Positions 45,997-55,208 of a stretch of 64,000 bases of DNA are shown one piece after another. Origin of the DNA: Capnocytophaga sp. ARDL2. Lineage in GTDB: Bacteria > Bacteroidota > Bacteroidia > Flavobacteriales > Flavobacteriaceae. Below the pieces are notes generated by a model. That model had not been told where the DNA came from and searched no databases. It saw nothing but the letters and a program-made list of their open reading frames with translations. The stretch lies in NCBI RefSeq assembly GCF_041530365.1, contig NZ_CP168034.1, positions 2,108,001 to 2,172,000 of the forward strand, read 5' to 3'. Position 1 is the stretch's first letter; the number at the start of each line of letters is the position of its first letter. A program made the position numbers and the translations under genes.

Positions 45997-46152
45997 AACC
46001 AGCAGGGTTTATTCTAGCTTAGATTCAACTAACAAATGCAACTTTTAGAAAGGATGAAATATTTTTTTTCAGAAAAGAGAAGAGAAAAACCTCTTCCCTT
46101 TTGCTGAAATGGAAAAAATTCTCATCTTGCTCCTCGTCCAAAAATCACAACA

Positions 46153-46371
46153 ATGAGTCATTTAACCCAAGAGCAAAGATACAAAATTCAAATATTACTT
46201 GAACAAGGCTTTTCACAAAGTTACATCGCCAAAGAAATAAATCGCGATAAGTCTGTTGTAAGTAGAGAACTGAAAAGGAATTCAGATCGAAGGAACGGTG
46301 TTTATAAAGCACAATTAGCGGAAAAAAATATGCTTATAGACAAAAGACTAAAAGGAAAAACATACGATTAA
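46153..46371 (+). pseudogene. IS30 transposase, N-terminal fragment
   Basis: 72 residues with the IS30 helix-turn-helix (LTQEQRYKIQILLEQGFS, SYIAKEINRDKSVVSREL). The frame ends at KTYD. The natural continuation RLTPEIQKDIESLL starts in a different frame within the same bases, so a single small indel near 46360 splits the gene. Confidence 0.82.
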
Positions 46372-46400
46372 CCCCTGAAATACAGAAAGATATAGAGAGT

Positions 46401-47132
46401 TTGCTCAGAGAAGATTATAGCCCAGAGCAAATCGTTGGATTCAGAAAACTCTTAGGAAAAGATTGTGTGTCAATAGAGCGAATTTATCAGCATATTTGGG
46501 CAGACAAAAAGAAAGGAGGAGACCTATATACCCATTTGAGAACAAAGGGAAAAAAGTATCGAAAACGAGGAGCTAAAAAAGACAAAAGAGGTCAAATACC
46601 CGATAAAGTGAGTATTGAAAATCGTCCAAAAATAGTTGATGAAAAAATTAGAATTGGTGATATAGAAATAGACTTAGTAATTGGCAAAAATCACAAAAAA
46701 GCTATTTTAACAGCAAATGATAGAGTAACGGGAAAAGCCAAATTGGCGTTATTGCAATCAAAATCATCAGAAGAAACTAAACAAAAAGTCATTGAAATTC
46801 TAAGCCAATGGAAGCCATTTTTAAAAACAATCACCTCTGATAATGGAAAAGAATTTGCCTTACATAAGGAAATTGCCACATCATTAGAAATAGATTATTA
46901 CTTTGCAAGGCCTTATCATAGTTGGGAAAGAGGTTCTAATGAAAACCTAAATGGACTTATAAGACAGTATTTTCCAAAGGATTACAATTTTAATTTAATC
47001 ACAGAAAAAGACATAAAATATGTAGAAGAAAAACTAAACAATAGACCAAGAAAAAGATTTGGATTTTTGACTCCAAATCAAGTACATTTACAAAATATTA
47101 ACCACGAGGATAAAGTTGCATTTATAACTTGA
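46401..47132 (+). pseudogene. IS30 transposase, catalytic fragment
   Basis: 243 residues carrying the DDE core: DIEIDLVIG (first Asp), TITSDNGKEF (second Asp) and SNENLNGLIRQYFPK (Glu). The catalytic residues are intact, so only the frameshift upstream prevents a full protein. A programmed frameshift is possible but unusual for IS30. Confidence 0.83.
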
Positions 47133-47135
47133 ATC

Positions 47136-47556
47136 CGCCTTTTCTAAAAAACGGTTCAAAAATTATTTAAAACTAGTTAGGAAAAGGAAATGGAGGGTCT
47201 TGCAAAGGACTCTTAGTGAGAATTTACTTACGGCAAAGGCGTGGCAAATACGAGAGAATTTCAAGTATTTGTTTAGTTTAAAAGATTGTATAGCAATTAA
47301 TTACGAACTATGGAAAAATAATGCAATAAGTCAATCCATAACCGCTGTAAATGAAGTGATAAAGACCTTTGATAATCATTTACAAGGGATTATCAATGCG
47401 ATAGTTACTCAAACATCCAGTGCAAAGCACGAAAATATGAATGGAAAAATACAATCCGTTATTTCAAAAGCAAGAGGATTCTTAAACTTTGAGCGTTTCA
47501 GAATAAACACCCTCTTTTACTTCGGTAATCTCAAGTTTAGCTCACAAAAAAATTAG
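47136..47556 (+). pseudogene. ISL3-type transposase, C-terminal fragment
   Basis: The frame is open from the IS30 border (KKRFKNYLKLVRKRKWRV), and from a TTG at 47200 continues as SENLLTAKAWQIRENFKYLF. It ends NGKIQSVISKARGFLNFERF, the C-terminal third of ISL3-family transposases. The 5' part is missing and is not found left of the IS30, so the loss was more than simple insertion. Confidence 0.75.
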
Positions 47557-47588
47557 TAATGCCATATTTTAAAAGTTACTCCATAAAC

Positions 47589-47628
47589 TAATCACAAGCC
47601 GATTTTTAATAAACTCGGCTTGTGATTT
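47589..47628 (+). terminator. Hairpin after the ISL3 fragment
   Basis: AATCACAAGCCGA pairs with TCGGCTTGTGATT across a 12-base loop, followed by TTTA. It may be a terminator or part of the IS end. Confidence 0.6.
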
Positions 47629-47659
47629 TACAAATCCCCCCTCCCCAAGCAAAACAAAA

Positions 47660-47677
47660 TTTAATCATTTGATTAAA
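47660..47677. promoter_or_regulatory. TetR operator 1
   Basis: TTTAATCAttTGATTAAA is a perfect 8+8 palindrome immediately upstream of the -33 of the tetR promoter. The same arms recur at 48382-48399. Repressor binding here would give autoregulation. Confidence 0.8.
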
Positions 47678-47681
47678 ATAT

Positions 47682-47712
47682 TTGGTTAATTCAAAAAAGT
47701 GATTTAACTTTG
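47682..47712 (+). promoter_or_regulatory. Promoter of tetR and the efflux operon
   Basis: TTG (47682-47684), a 20-base spacer and TAACTTTG (47705-47712) fit the Bacteroidetes consensus. The gene start is about 20 bases further on. Confidence 0.75.
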
Positions 47713-47725
47713 CATCGAAATAGAT

Positions 47726-48361
47726 TTGAAAATGGCTAAAAACAACCAAACAAAAGCAATTGACACCTCCACCGAAGAGAAAATAAAGGAGGCAGCAAAG
47801 GTGGTTTTCCTCAAAAAAGGATATGCCGCCACGCGTACTCGTGATATTGCCGAACAAGCCGAAATTAACCTTGCATTACTGAATTATTACTTCCGAAGTA
47901 AGGAAAAATTATTCAATATCATTATGTCCGAAACCGTGTCTAAGTTTATGCAAGGAATGGTTGCGGTGCTGAATAACGAAGAAACGTCCCTAAAAAGGAA
48001 AGTGGAGCATATTGCCGAAAAATATATCGATTTTATATTGCTCGAACCCAATGTGCCGATGTTTATTTTGAGCGAAATTCGCAATAATCCAGAGGCGTTA
48101 TCGGGAAAATTGCCTGTGAGAAGGCTGTTTCTCGAATCTGTCTTCGTAAAGCAGCACCAAAAAGCCGTGGAAATGGGCGAAATTACAGAACCCAATCCGT
48201 TGCATTTCTTGGTGAACCTTTTAGGATTGGTAATTTTTCCGTTTGTTATAAAACCAATGTTGCAACATAACGGCGTTGTGAGTGAAAGCCAGTTTGAAAA
48301 GCTAATGCAAGAACGCAAAAGACTGATTCCTATCTGGATAGAAGCAATGATGAAGGCATAA
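47726..48361 (+). CDS. TetR-family repressor of the efflux operon (CecR-like position)
   Basis: A 211-residue regulator. The N-terminal helix-turn-helix spans about residues 14-60 (KIKEAAKVVFLKKGYAATR, then NLALLNYYFRSKEKLF). The C-terminal ligand domain is all-helical. It heads a seven-gene unit like E. coli CecR with YbhGFSR. Two identical operators, one before it and one before the next gene, support direct control of both. The inducing compound cannot be read from sequence. Confidence 0.92.
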   Translation: MKMAKNNQTKAIDTSTEEKIKEAAKVVFLKKGYAATRTRDIAEQAEINLALLNYYFRSKEKLFNIIMSETVSKFMQGMVAVLNNEETSLKRKVEHIAEKYIDFILLEPNVPMFILSEIRNNPEALSGKLPVRRLFLESVFVKQHQKAVEMGEITEPNPLHFLVNLLGLVIFPFVIKPMLQHNGVVSESQFEKLMQERKRLIPIWIEAMMKA

Positions 48362-48381
48362 CTAATTTTTTTTGAACCAAA

Positions 48382-48399
48382 TTTAATCAAATGATTAAA
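48382..48399. promoter_or_regulatory. TetR operator 2
   Basis: TTTAATCAaaTGATTAAA has the same arms as operator 1. It ends 5 bases before the start codon of the TolC-like gene, so binding would block its transcription or translation start. Confidence 0.8.
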
Positions 48400-48404
48400 A
48401 CTAA

Positions 48405-49706
48405 ATGTTAAATGATATGTATAAAGTGATGCAAAAACAAAAAACAATGTGGCTGGTAGGGCTTTGGCTGCTGTGTAGTCATTGGATGGCAGGGCAGCAA
48501 ATACAAGTTTTGACGCTGGACGATTGCTTGGAAAAGGCAAAACAGAACTATCCCCTCATAAAGCAATACGCTTTGATAGAAAAAACCACCGAGTATTCCA
48601 TTTCTAACGCCCAAAAGGGATATTTACCCAAATTCGGGGTGTCGGGACAGGCTACGCATCAGTCGGCGGTTACGCAAGTGCCTATCGCTGTGCCAAATAT
48701 GGACATTCCTACCCTGAGCAAAGACCAATACAAACTCTATGGGGAGCTGTCGCAGTCCATTACCGACCTTTTTACCGTGAAAAAGCAAAAAGAAAACATC
48801 CAAACCAATTCGGAAATCGAAATGCAGAAGGTAGAAGTGGAATTGTACAAATTAAACGAACGCATCAACCAGCTTTTCTTCGGAATTCTGCTCGTTGAAG
48901 CCCAAATTCAGCAAACAGAATTGCTCAAAAAAGACATTCAAACGGGCATCGATAAAACTAAGGTCGCCATTGCCAACGGCGTTGCCCTCCAAAGTGCCGC
49001 CGACAACCTCCAAGCCGAGTTGCTCAAAGCCCATCAGCATACAACAGAGCTAAAAGCCACCCGCAGAGGCTATGCCGATATGTTGGCACTCTTCGTGGGC
49101 GAACCTATTCACGAAAATACGCAACTCGATAAGCCCAAACGGCAACCGATTATCAATCAAACGATTAATCGTCCTGAATTAAGGCTTTTTGACTTGCAAA
49201 AGAAATCGTTTGAAGTGCAAAAGAAGCTACTTAATACCAAAAAACTGCCTCAGTTGGGGCTATTCATTCAAGGGGGAATGGGCAAACCCGCTCTGAATAT
49301 GCTAAGCCCTGATTTGGAAAGCTATTACATCGCTGGGGTGCGGCTAAATTGGAATATTGCTAACTTTTACACCCATAAAAATGAAAAAAGAATCCTTGCC
49401 AATAACCAAAAATTGGTGGATACACAAAAAGATATCTTTCTGTTTAATACCAATCTCACCCTCAAACAGCAAAATGCCGACATTGTAAAGATGCAAGAGC
49501 TGATTGAAACCGATAAAAACATCGTGAAACTTCGTGAAAACGTGAAAAATACCACCCAAAATCAGCTTACTTACGGAACGGCAACCACCAACGACTATCT
49601 CATCGCCGTAAATGCCGAAGACCAAGCCAAGCAAAACCTCATTTTGCACGAAATTCAGCTTTTGATGAACGAATATAACGCTCAAATCACCATAGGAAAC
49701 AAATAA
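48405..49706 (+). CDS. TolC-family outer-membrane efflux protein
   Basis: A 433-residue protein with a signal peptide (WLVGLWLLCSHWMAGQQ), then LTLDDCLEKAKQNYP, the typical TolC opening. Two long helical repeats and short strands follow, ending in VNAEDQAKQNLILHEIQLLMNEYNAQITIG. It forms the outer-membrane exit duct for the pump encoded downstream. Start codons at 48405, 48417 and 48429 are possible; the signal peptide is complete with any of them. Confidence 0.92.
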   Translation: MLNDMYKVMQKQKTMWLVGLWLLCSHWMAGQQIQVLTLDDCLEKAKQNYPLIKQYALIEKTTEYSISNAQKGYLPKFGVSGQATHQSAVTQVPIAVPNMDIPTLSKDQYKLYGELSQSITDLFTVKKQKENIQTNSEIEMQKVEVELYKLNERINQLFFGILLVEAQIQQTELLKKDIQTGIDKTKVAIANGVALQSAADNLQAELLKAHQHTTELKATRRGYADMLALFVGEPIHENTQLDKPKRQPIINQTINRPELRLFDLQKKSFEVQKKLLNTKKLPQLGLFIQGGMGKPALNMLSPDLESYYIAGVRLNWNIANFYTHKNEKRILANNQKLVDTQKDIFLFNTNLTLKQQNADIVKMQELIETDKNIVKLRENVKNTTQNQLTYGTATTNDYLIAVNAEDQAKQNLILHEIQLLMNEYNAQITIGNK

Positions 49707-49724
49707 TTTTAAAAATATACGAAT

Positions 49725-50633
49725 ATGCACCAAATAAAAAACATCACAATGGCAATGGGCATCGCTATAATGCTTGTTGCTTGTAATCGGAACAACACTT
49801 CGTTTGATGCTTCGGGAAGTTTTGAAGCCGAAGAAACGCTTATTTCCTCCGAAGCCGTTGGGGTTATCAAACAATTCGATATTGAAGAGGGGCAAACGCT
49901 CAATGCAGGGCAAAATATCGGCTATATCGACAGTTTGCAATTGCATCTGAAAAGAAAACAATTGGAGGCTCAGATTGTTTCCATTTTGGGAAAGAAACCC
50001 AATGTTTCGGTACAGCTATCGGCTTTGCAAGAACAGCTTCGCAATGCTGAAAATGAGAAGATTCGCATCAGTAATTTGCTCAAAGGCGATGCTGCTACGC
50101 CCAAACAGCTCGATGATATTAACAATCAGGTTGCGGTGCTGAAAAAGCAAATCGAAGCCCAGAAATCTACCCTGAATATTTCCAGCGATGGCTTAGGAAA
50201 AGACGCTCTTGCCTTACAGGTACAGATAGAGCAACTCAATGATCAGATTGCTAAATGCAAAATTACGAATCCCATTTCGGGAACGGTGCTTACCAAATAC
50301 GCCGAAGCCAACGAGATGACCGCCGTAGGGAAACCGCTTTATAAAATTGCAGATTTGTCCAACATTCTATTAAGGGCGTATGTTTCTGGAAATCAACTTC
50401 CGCAGATAGCACTGAACCAAAAGGTAAAAGTGCTTACCGATGATGGCGAGGGAGGTTACAACCAAACCGAAGGCACGATAATTTGGATTAGTAGCAAGGC
50501 GGAGTTTACCCCGAAAACCATTCAGACCAAAGAGGAAAGAGCCAATATGGTGTATGCGATTAAGGTAAAGGTAAAAAATGACGGATTGTACAAAATAGGA
50601 ATGTACGGTGAGATTTTGTTTTCAGATAAATGA
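49725..50633 (+). CDS. HlyD-family periplasmic adaptor lipoprotein (YbhG-like)
   Basis: A 302-residue lipoprotein (MLVACNR). A biotinyl-lipoyl half-domain, a coiled-coil hairpin (about 80-175), ISGTVLTKYAEANEMTAVGKP completing the lipoyl domain and a beta-barrel follow. It links the inner-membrane ABC transporter to the TolC-like duct. It follows the outer-membrane gene by 18 bases. Confidence 0.92.
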   Translation: MHQIKNITMAMGIAIMLVACNRNNTSFDASGSFEAEETLISSEAVGVIKQFDIEEGQTLNAGQNIGYIDSLQLHLKRKQLEAQIVSILGKKPNVSVQLSALQEQLRNAENEKIRISNLLKGDAATPKQLDDINNQVAVLKKQIEAQKSTLNISSDGLGKDALALQVQIEQLNDQIAKCKITNPISGTVLTKYAEANEMTAVGKPLYKIADLSNILLRAYVSGNQLPQIALNQKVKVLTDDGEGGYNQTEGTIIWISSKAEFTPKTIQTKEERANMVYAIKVKVKNDGLYKIGMYGEILFSDK

Positions 50634-50656
50634 TTTTTTAGGAAGAAAATTACGTG

Positions 50657-50680
50657 TGTAGGGGCGTATTGCATACGCCC
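50657..50680. repeat. GTAGGGGCG palindromic repeat, copy 1
   Basis: GTAGGGGCGTATTGCATACGCCC has a GGGCGTAT/ATACGCCC stem. It begins the non-coding gap in the efflux operon. A diverged relative (GTAGGGGCGACCC with GGGTGTATTGCATACAC) lies at 50873-50965. Confidence 0.6.
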
Positions 50681-50692
50681 GAAACAAAATTG

Positions 50693-50860
50693 ATGTCCGT
50701 AGGAAAGGAAAACGAGTCCGTAGGAAGCGAAATGAAGTCCGTAGGAAGCAAATTTAAGTGCTGGGAACACAAAATCAAGTGTTGGGAAAGCAAAATGAAG
50801 TACTGGGAATACAAAATGAAGTGTTGGGAACATAAAATAAATCATTGTGAATACAAAAAC
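50693..50860 (+). repeat. Eight tandem 21-bp repeats inside the efflux operon
   Basis: Eight consecutive 21-base units fill most of the gap. The first three share GTCCGTAGGAA(A/G); the next five share the form GTGYTGGGAAYAC with GTACTGGGAATAC and a final divergent unit. Because 21 is a multiple of three, one frame (GTG 50654 to 50971) is open and reads as heptapeptide repeats. I regard that frame as a by-product, since it lacks protein-like features. The repeats may affect mRNA structure or spacing between the adaptor and ATPase genes. Confidence 0.85.
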
Positions 50861-50983
50861 CACACAAGTAGGGGCGACCCGAACAAAGTGAATTGGCGAA
50901 GCAATTGCATACACCCAAACCAAAAACACAACGCATCACATTTCGGGTGTATTGCATACACTCCCACATAAAAAAATAAAAAT

Positions 50984-51898
50984 ATGAAAGATGTAGTATT
51001 AAATAATATCGTAAAAACGTATAACAAAGGAAGCGTAAAGGCGGTTGATGATGTTTCGTTTGCGGTGAATAAGGGCGAATTATTCGGACTTATCGGGGCG
51101 GACGGAGCTGGGAAGTCCACTATTTTCAGGATACTCACTACGCTGATGCTTCCCGATAGCGGAACAGCCACCGTCAATGGGTATGATGTGGTCAAAGACT
51201 ACAAAACCATTCGCAAGAATGTCGGGTATATGCCGGGGAAGTTCTCGCTATACCCCGATTTGACCATTGAGGAGAATTTGAACTTTTTTGCTACGGTATT
51301 CAACACTTCGGTAGCGGAAAATTACGATTTGGTAAAGGACATTTATGTGCAGTTAGCCCCTTTTAAAGATCGCCGAGCGGGAAAACTCTCGGGGGGAATG
51401 AAACAGAAGTTGGCTCTTTGCTGTGCGTTGATTCATCGCCCTACGGTGTTGTTCTTGGACGAGCCTACTACGGGGGTAGATGTGGTTTCGAGGAAGGAAT
51501 TTTGGGAAATGCTCAAAGGATTAAAAGAGCAAGGCATCACGATAATGGTTTCTACGCCTTATATGGACGAAGCCACCCTTTGCGAACGCATCGCTTTGAT
51601 TCAGAATGGGAAAATTATGACCATCGACACCCCCGATAACATCATCGGGCAGTATCCTGATGCGTTATTTGCTGTAAAGGCAGACAATATGAGCCGTTTG
51701 CAACGTGTTTTGCGTGAAAATGAACAAATAAAAAGCTGTTTTTCCTTTGGCGAACATCACCATATTACATTTTATAATGAAAATGAACAACTGGCAAATG
51801 AATTATTACAGTATTTACAAAAGGCTAATTTCCAAAATATTGAAATAAAACCAATCACCCCCAACATTGAAGATTGTTTTATAAACTTAATGAACTAA
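50984..51898 (+). CDS. ABC transporter ATP-binding protein (YbhF N-terminal half-like)
   Basis: A 304-residue ATPase. Walker A GADGAGKST is at residues 38-46, signature LSGGMKQKLAL, and Walker B VLFLDEPTTGVD. The H-loop position reads STPYMDEA, with Pro-Tyr instead of the usual His-Tyr, so hydrolysis at this site may be impaired. In E. coli YbhF both ATPases are fused; here they are two genes one base apart. Confidence 0.92.
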   Translation: MKDVVLNNIVKTYNKGSVKAVDDVSFAVNKGELFGLIGADGAGKSTIFRILTTLMLPDSGTATVNGYDVVKDYKTIRKNVGYMPGKFSLYPDLTIEENLNFFATVFNTSVAENYDLVKDIYVQLAPFKDRRAGKLSGGMKQKLALCCALIHRPTVLFLDEPTTGVDVVSRKEFWEMLKGLKEQGITIMVSTPYMDEATLCERIALIQNGKIMTIDTPDNIIGQYPDALFAVKADNMSRLQRVLRENEQIKSCFSFGEHHHITFYNENEQLANELLQYLQKANFQNIEIKPITPNIEDCFINLMN

Positions 51899-51899
51899 T

Positions 51900-52646
51900 A
51901 TGACCAACAAGATTGTAATAAAAACCGACAAACTCACCAAGCGTTTCGGCGATTTCATTGCTGCCAACGAAATTACCTTTGAAGTGTACGAAGGTGAGAT
52001 ATTTGGCTTTTTGGGAGCCAACGGAGCAGGGAAAACCACCGCAATGCGAATACTCTGTGGGCTTTCTGTACCCACCTCGGGGAGTGCTACTATCGCGGGG
52101 TTCGATATTTATAAGCAAACCGAAGCCATTAAGAAGAACATCGGGTATATGAGTCAGAAATTTTCGTTGTATGAGGACTTGACCGTTTTGGAAAATATTG
52201 AATTTTTCGGAGGTATTTACGGCTTGACCGATAGACAATTGAAAACAAAGAGCGAGGAACTTATCCAGATGCTTGGGTTGCAGTCCGAAGCCAAGAAATT
52301 GGTAGCTTCTTTGCCTTTGGGCTGGAAACAGAAGTTGGCGTTTTCGGTGGCGATTCTGCACGAACCCAAAATTGTCTTTTTGGACGAACCCACAGGCGGC
52401 GTTGACCCCGTTACAAGGCGGCAGTTTTGGGATTTGATTTACGCAGCGGCGGACAAAGGCATCACTATTTTCGTTACCACGCATTATATGGACGAGGCGG
52501 AGTATTGTAACCGCATTTCGATGATGGTAGATGGCGTTATCAAAGCCTTGGACACGCCCAGTAACTTAAAGAAACAGTTCGCTGTCAGTACGATGGACGA
52601 AGTTTTTTATGAATTGGCAAGAAAAGCCAAACGAAAATCCGACTAA
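51900..52646 (+). CDS. ABC transporter ATP-binding protein (YbhF C-terminal half-like)
   Basis: A 248-residue ATPase with Walker A GANGAGKTT at residues 39-47, Walker B IVFLDEPTGGVD and H-loop TTHYMDEA intact. The signature is SLPLGWKQ rather than LSGGxxQ, as I recall for the second domain of YbhF/RbbA-type transporters. Each partner thus has one altered motif, which suggests a heterodimer with one competent composite site. Confidence 0.92.
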   Translation: MTNKIVIKTDKLTKRFGDFIAANEITFEVYEGEIFGFLGANGAGKTTAMRILCGLSVPTSGSATIAGFDIYKQTEAIKKNIGYMSQKFSLYEDLTVLENIEFFGGIYGLTDRQLKTKSEELIQMLGLQSEAKKLVASLPLGWKQKLAFSVAILHEPKIVFLDEPTGGVDPVTRRQFWDLIYAAADKGITIFVTTHYMDEAEYCNRISMMVDGVIKALDTPSNLKKQFAVSTMDEVFYELARKAKRKSD

Positions 52647-52658
52647 ATCCGATTCGCT

Positions 52659-53765
52659 ATGAAACAGTTTTTATCATTTGTAAGAAAAGAGTTTTATCAC
52701 ACCTTCCGCGATAGCAAAACCTTGCTGATGCTCTTCGGTATGCCGATTGTGTTGATTGTGCTTTTCGGTTTTGCCGTAACTAATGAGATTAAGAATGCCA
52801 AAATCGTCATTTGTGATTATGCCAAAGACGATGCCTCGCGGGAAATTATCGATAAATTATCGGTAAATACCACTTTTAACATAAATGAAACCTTGCTGAA
52901 CCACAATCAAATAGAAGCGGCTTTCAAAAAGGAGAACATCAAGCTGGCGGTAATCTTCCCAACGAATTTTAATAAGGATTTGTTGCATCTGCATAAAGCC
53001 CAAATCCAAATTATTACCGATGCTTCCGACCCGAATATCGCCAATACCCTTACGGGATATGCCACTTCGGTAATTATGCGGTATCAACAAAGTTTATGGC
53101 AAGAAACGGGCGTTCCTTACAGCATTTCTTCCGAAATAAGAATGCTCTACAACCCCGAATTGAAAGGGGCGACGAACTTTGTGCCGGGGATTATGGCGTT
53201 GGTATTGCTTTTGGTTTGCGTATTGATGACCGCCGTGTCCATAGTACGCGAAAAAGAGTCGGGAACAATGGAAATATTGTTGGTTTCGCCCTTCAATCCG
53301 TTGTTGGTAATCATCTCAAAGGCACTTCCTTACTTATTCTTGTCGCTTATAAATCTGGGGGTTATCCTTGTATTGAGCGTTACGCTGCTTGATATGCCGA
53401 TAAACGGAAGTATTGGGCTACTCATCGCCGAAAGTACGCTGCTTATCATCTGTGCGTTGTCATTGGGCTTATTGATTTCGAACAATACCAAAACGCAACA
53501 GTCGGCAATGTTACTTTCAATGATGGGAATGATGATACCTACGATGCTCTTCACGGGGTTTATGTTTCCGTTAGAAAATATGCCGACCATCTTGCAATGG
53601 GTATCGAATATATTTCCGTCCAAATGGTATTATATCATCGTGAAATCGATAATGATAAAAGGATTGGGATTTTCAGCCATTTGGAAAGAAACTTTGATTC
53701 TGTTGGGAATGACCATTTTGCTGTTGGCATTGAGTTTTAAAACATTTAAAAAGAGATTGGAATGA
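52659..53765 (+). CDS. ABC-2 type permease (YbhS-like)
   Basis: A 368-residue membrane protein. One helix lies near the N-terminus (LLMLFGMPIVLIVLFGFAV), a periplasmic domain follows, then five helices in the C-terminal half with KESGTMEILLVSPF before them. It overlaps the next permease by 4 bases. It forms a heterodimer with that protein. Confidence 0.93.
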   Translation: MKQFLSFVRKEFYHTFRDSKTLLMLFGMPIVLIVLFGFAVTNEIKNAKIVICDYAKDDASREIIDKLSVNTTFNINETLLNHNQIEAAFKKENIKLAVIFPTNFNKDLLHLHKAQIQIITDASDPNIANTLTGYATSVIMRYQQSLWQETGVPYSISSEIRMLYNPELKGATNFVPGIMALVLLLVCVLMTAVSIVREKESGTMEILLVSPFNPLLVIISKALPYLFLSLINLGVILVLSVTLLDMPINGSIGLLIAESTLLIICALSLGLLISNNTKTQQSAMLLSMMGMMIPTMLFTGFMFPLENMPTILQWVSNIFPSKWYYIIVKSIMIKGLGFSAIWKETLILLGMTILLLALSFKTFKKRLE

Positions 53766-54883
53766 GAACACTCAAATTTTTATTACGAAAAGAATTCAAA
53801 CAGATATTGCGAAACAAAGCCATCTTGCCGATGATATTCATCGCCCCGATTATACAGCTTCTTATCTTGCCTTTGGCGGCTGATTACGAGGTGAAAGGCA
53901 TCAACATTTCGATAGTGGACAACGACCGCTCCACATATTCGCAACAGCTGATTTCGAAGATTACCGCCTCGGGATATTTTCAGCTTTCGGACTACGGAAA
54001 TTCCTACAAAGAAGCCTTCACACAGATTGAAAAGGACAAATCGGATTTGATTTTGGAAATTCCTAAGGATTTTGAGAAGAATTTGGTCAGCGGAAATTCG
54101 GAAAAACTGTTCATCGCCGTGAATGCCATCAATGGTGTCAAGGCGAGTTTGGGCGGGGCGTATCTTTCGCAAATCATTTCGGCGTATAACAATGATATTC
54201 GTTTGCAACGGATGCCTCAGCCCAAGTTTAGTGCCGTTCCGCAGATAGAAGTAACGGCATCGAATTGGTTTAATCCGCATTTGAATTACCAATTTTTTAT
54301 GGTGCCTGCCATATTGGTGGTTTTGGTTACGATGGTTGCGGCGTATATGTGTGCGTTGAACATCGTGAAGGAAAAAGAAGTGGGCACCATCGAGCAAATC
54401 AACGTAACGCCGATTAAGAAATACGAATTTGTCATCGGGAAACTGCTTCCGTTTTGGATTATAGGCATTTTTGTTTTCAGTGTGGGCTTGTTTGTGGTGG
54501 CTCGTTTGGTTTACGGGATTGTTCCGTTGGGAAGTGTGTTTTTGTTGTACGGCTATTTGTTGCTTTATCTGATAGCGATTTTGGGATTGGGTTTGCTGAT
54601 TTCTACTTTTGCCGAAACGCAACAACAAGCGATGTCCATTACCTTCTTTTTCATAATGATTTTTATGCTGATGAGCGGTTTGTTTACCTCTATCGATAGT
54701 ATGCCTACTTGGGCGTATTACATTGCCCGACTCAGCCCCGTAACCTATTTTATTGAGGTGGTACGAATGATTGTTCTCAAAGGAAGTGGCTTTGCCGACA
54801 TTCAGTATCACTTTCTGATAATGCTGGTTTTCGTGTTTGTTTTCAACGGATTAGCCATTTGGAATTATAAGAAAACAAGTTAG
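53762..54883 (+). CDS. ABC-2 type permease (YbhR-like)
   Basis: A 373-residue paralogue of the preceding permease with the same topology and KEVGTIEQINVTP as the coupling segment. It is the last gene of the operon. The substrate is unknown; relatives export cationic drugs and other toxic small molecules. Confidence 0.93.
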   Translation: MRTLKFLLRKEFKQILRNKAILPMIFIAPIIQLLILPLAADYEVKGINISIVDNDRSTYSQQLISKITASGYFQLSDYGNSYKEAFTQIEKDKSDLILEIPKDFEKNLVSGNSEKLFIAVNAINGVKASLGGAYLSQIISAYNNDIRLQRMPQPKFSAVPQIEVTASNWFNPHLNYQFFMVPAILVVLVTMVAAYMCALNIVKEKEVGTIEQINVTPIKKYEFVIGKLLPFWIIGIFVFSVGLFVVARLVYGIVPLGSVFLLYGYLLLYLIAILGLGLLISTFAETQQQAMSITFFFIMIFMLMSGLFTSIDSMPTWAYYIARLSPVTYFIEVVRMIVLKGSGFADIQYHFLIMLVFVFVFNGLAIWNYKKTS

Positions 54884-54903
54884 ATTGTAAAGCATAATAA
54901 ATT

Positions 54904-54949
54904 ACGACTACAACCACAAAATAGTATAATTTTTTAGGGTTGTAGTCGT
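54904..54949. repeat. Inverted repeat after the efflux operon
   Basis: ACGACTACAACC (54904-54915) and GGTTGTAGTCGT (54938-54949) are perfect arms with a 22-base loop. No T-run follows, so it may be a weak terminator or a mobile-element end. The rest of 54884-55208 shows no gene. Confidence 0.6.
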
Positions 54950-55208
54950 GAAATGTTATAGTGTTGAAAGGAAATGAATGTGTGTTGAAATGCTCCCAAG
55001 CCTTTTGATATCAACGTAAAATTATTACAAAATTCAACTTTATAAAGACACTATCCACATACCCCTGTAAGTATTTGACGACTTTACTATTTGGAGAGGG
55101 GAATGTAAATGGTGTAGGCTAAAATAAAGAAACCGCTCCAACTTTTCAGTCGAAACGGAAGTGAGGTATAAGGCTTTTAGTTTAAAAGGATGAAAAATTA
55201 ATTTCAAA

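Larger units (their letters stand above)
46022..47135 (+). mobile_element. IS30-family insertion sequence
   Basis: Terminal inverted repeats of about 24 bases bound the element: GATTCAACTAACAAATGCAA at 46022 and its near-complement ending at 47135, with 21 of 24 bases matching. The length is about 1.1 kb, normal for the family. The right end abuts coding sequence of an ISL3-type transposase. I see no clear target duplication. Confidence 0.8.

Noticed and set aside
50654..50971. 105-codon frame with heptapeptide repeats
   Set aside because: It arises because the 21-bp repeat unit is a multiple of three. It starts with GTG inside a palindromic repeat and has no protein-like features.
53783..54811. 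Long open frame (342 codons) on the minus strand of the last permease gene
   Set aside because: It is antisense to a clear membrane protein, rich in His, Arg, Asn and Gln, with no domain. It is a by-product of codon use.
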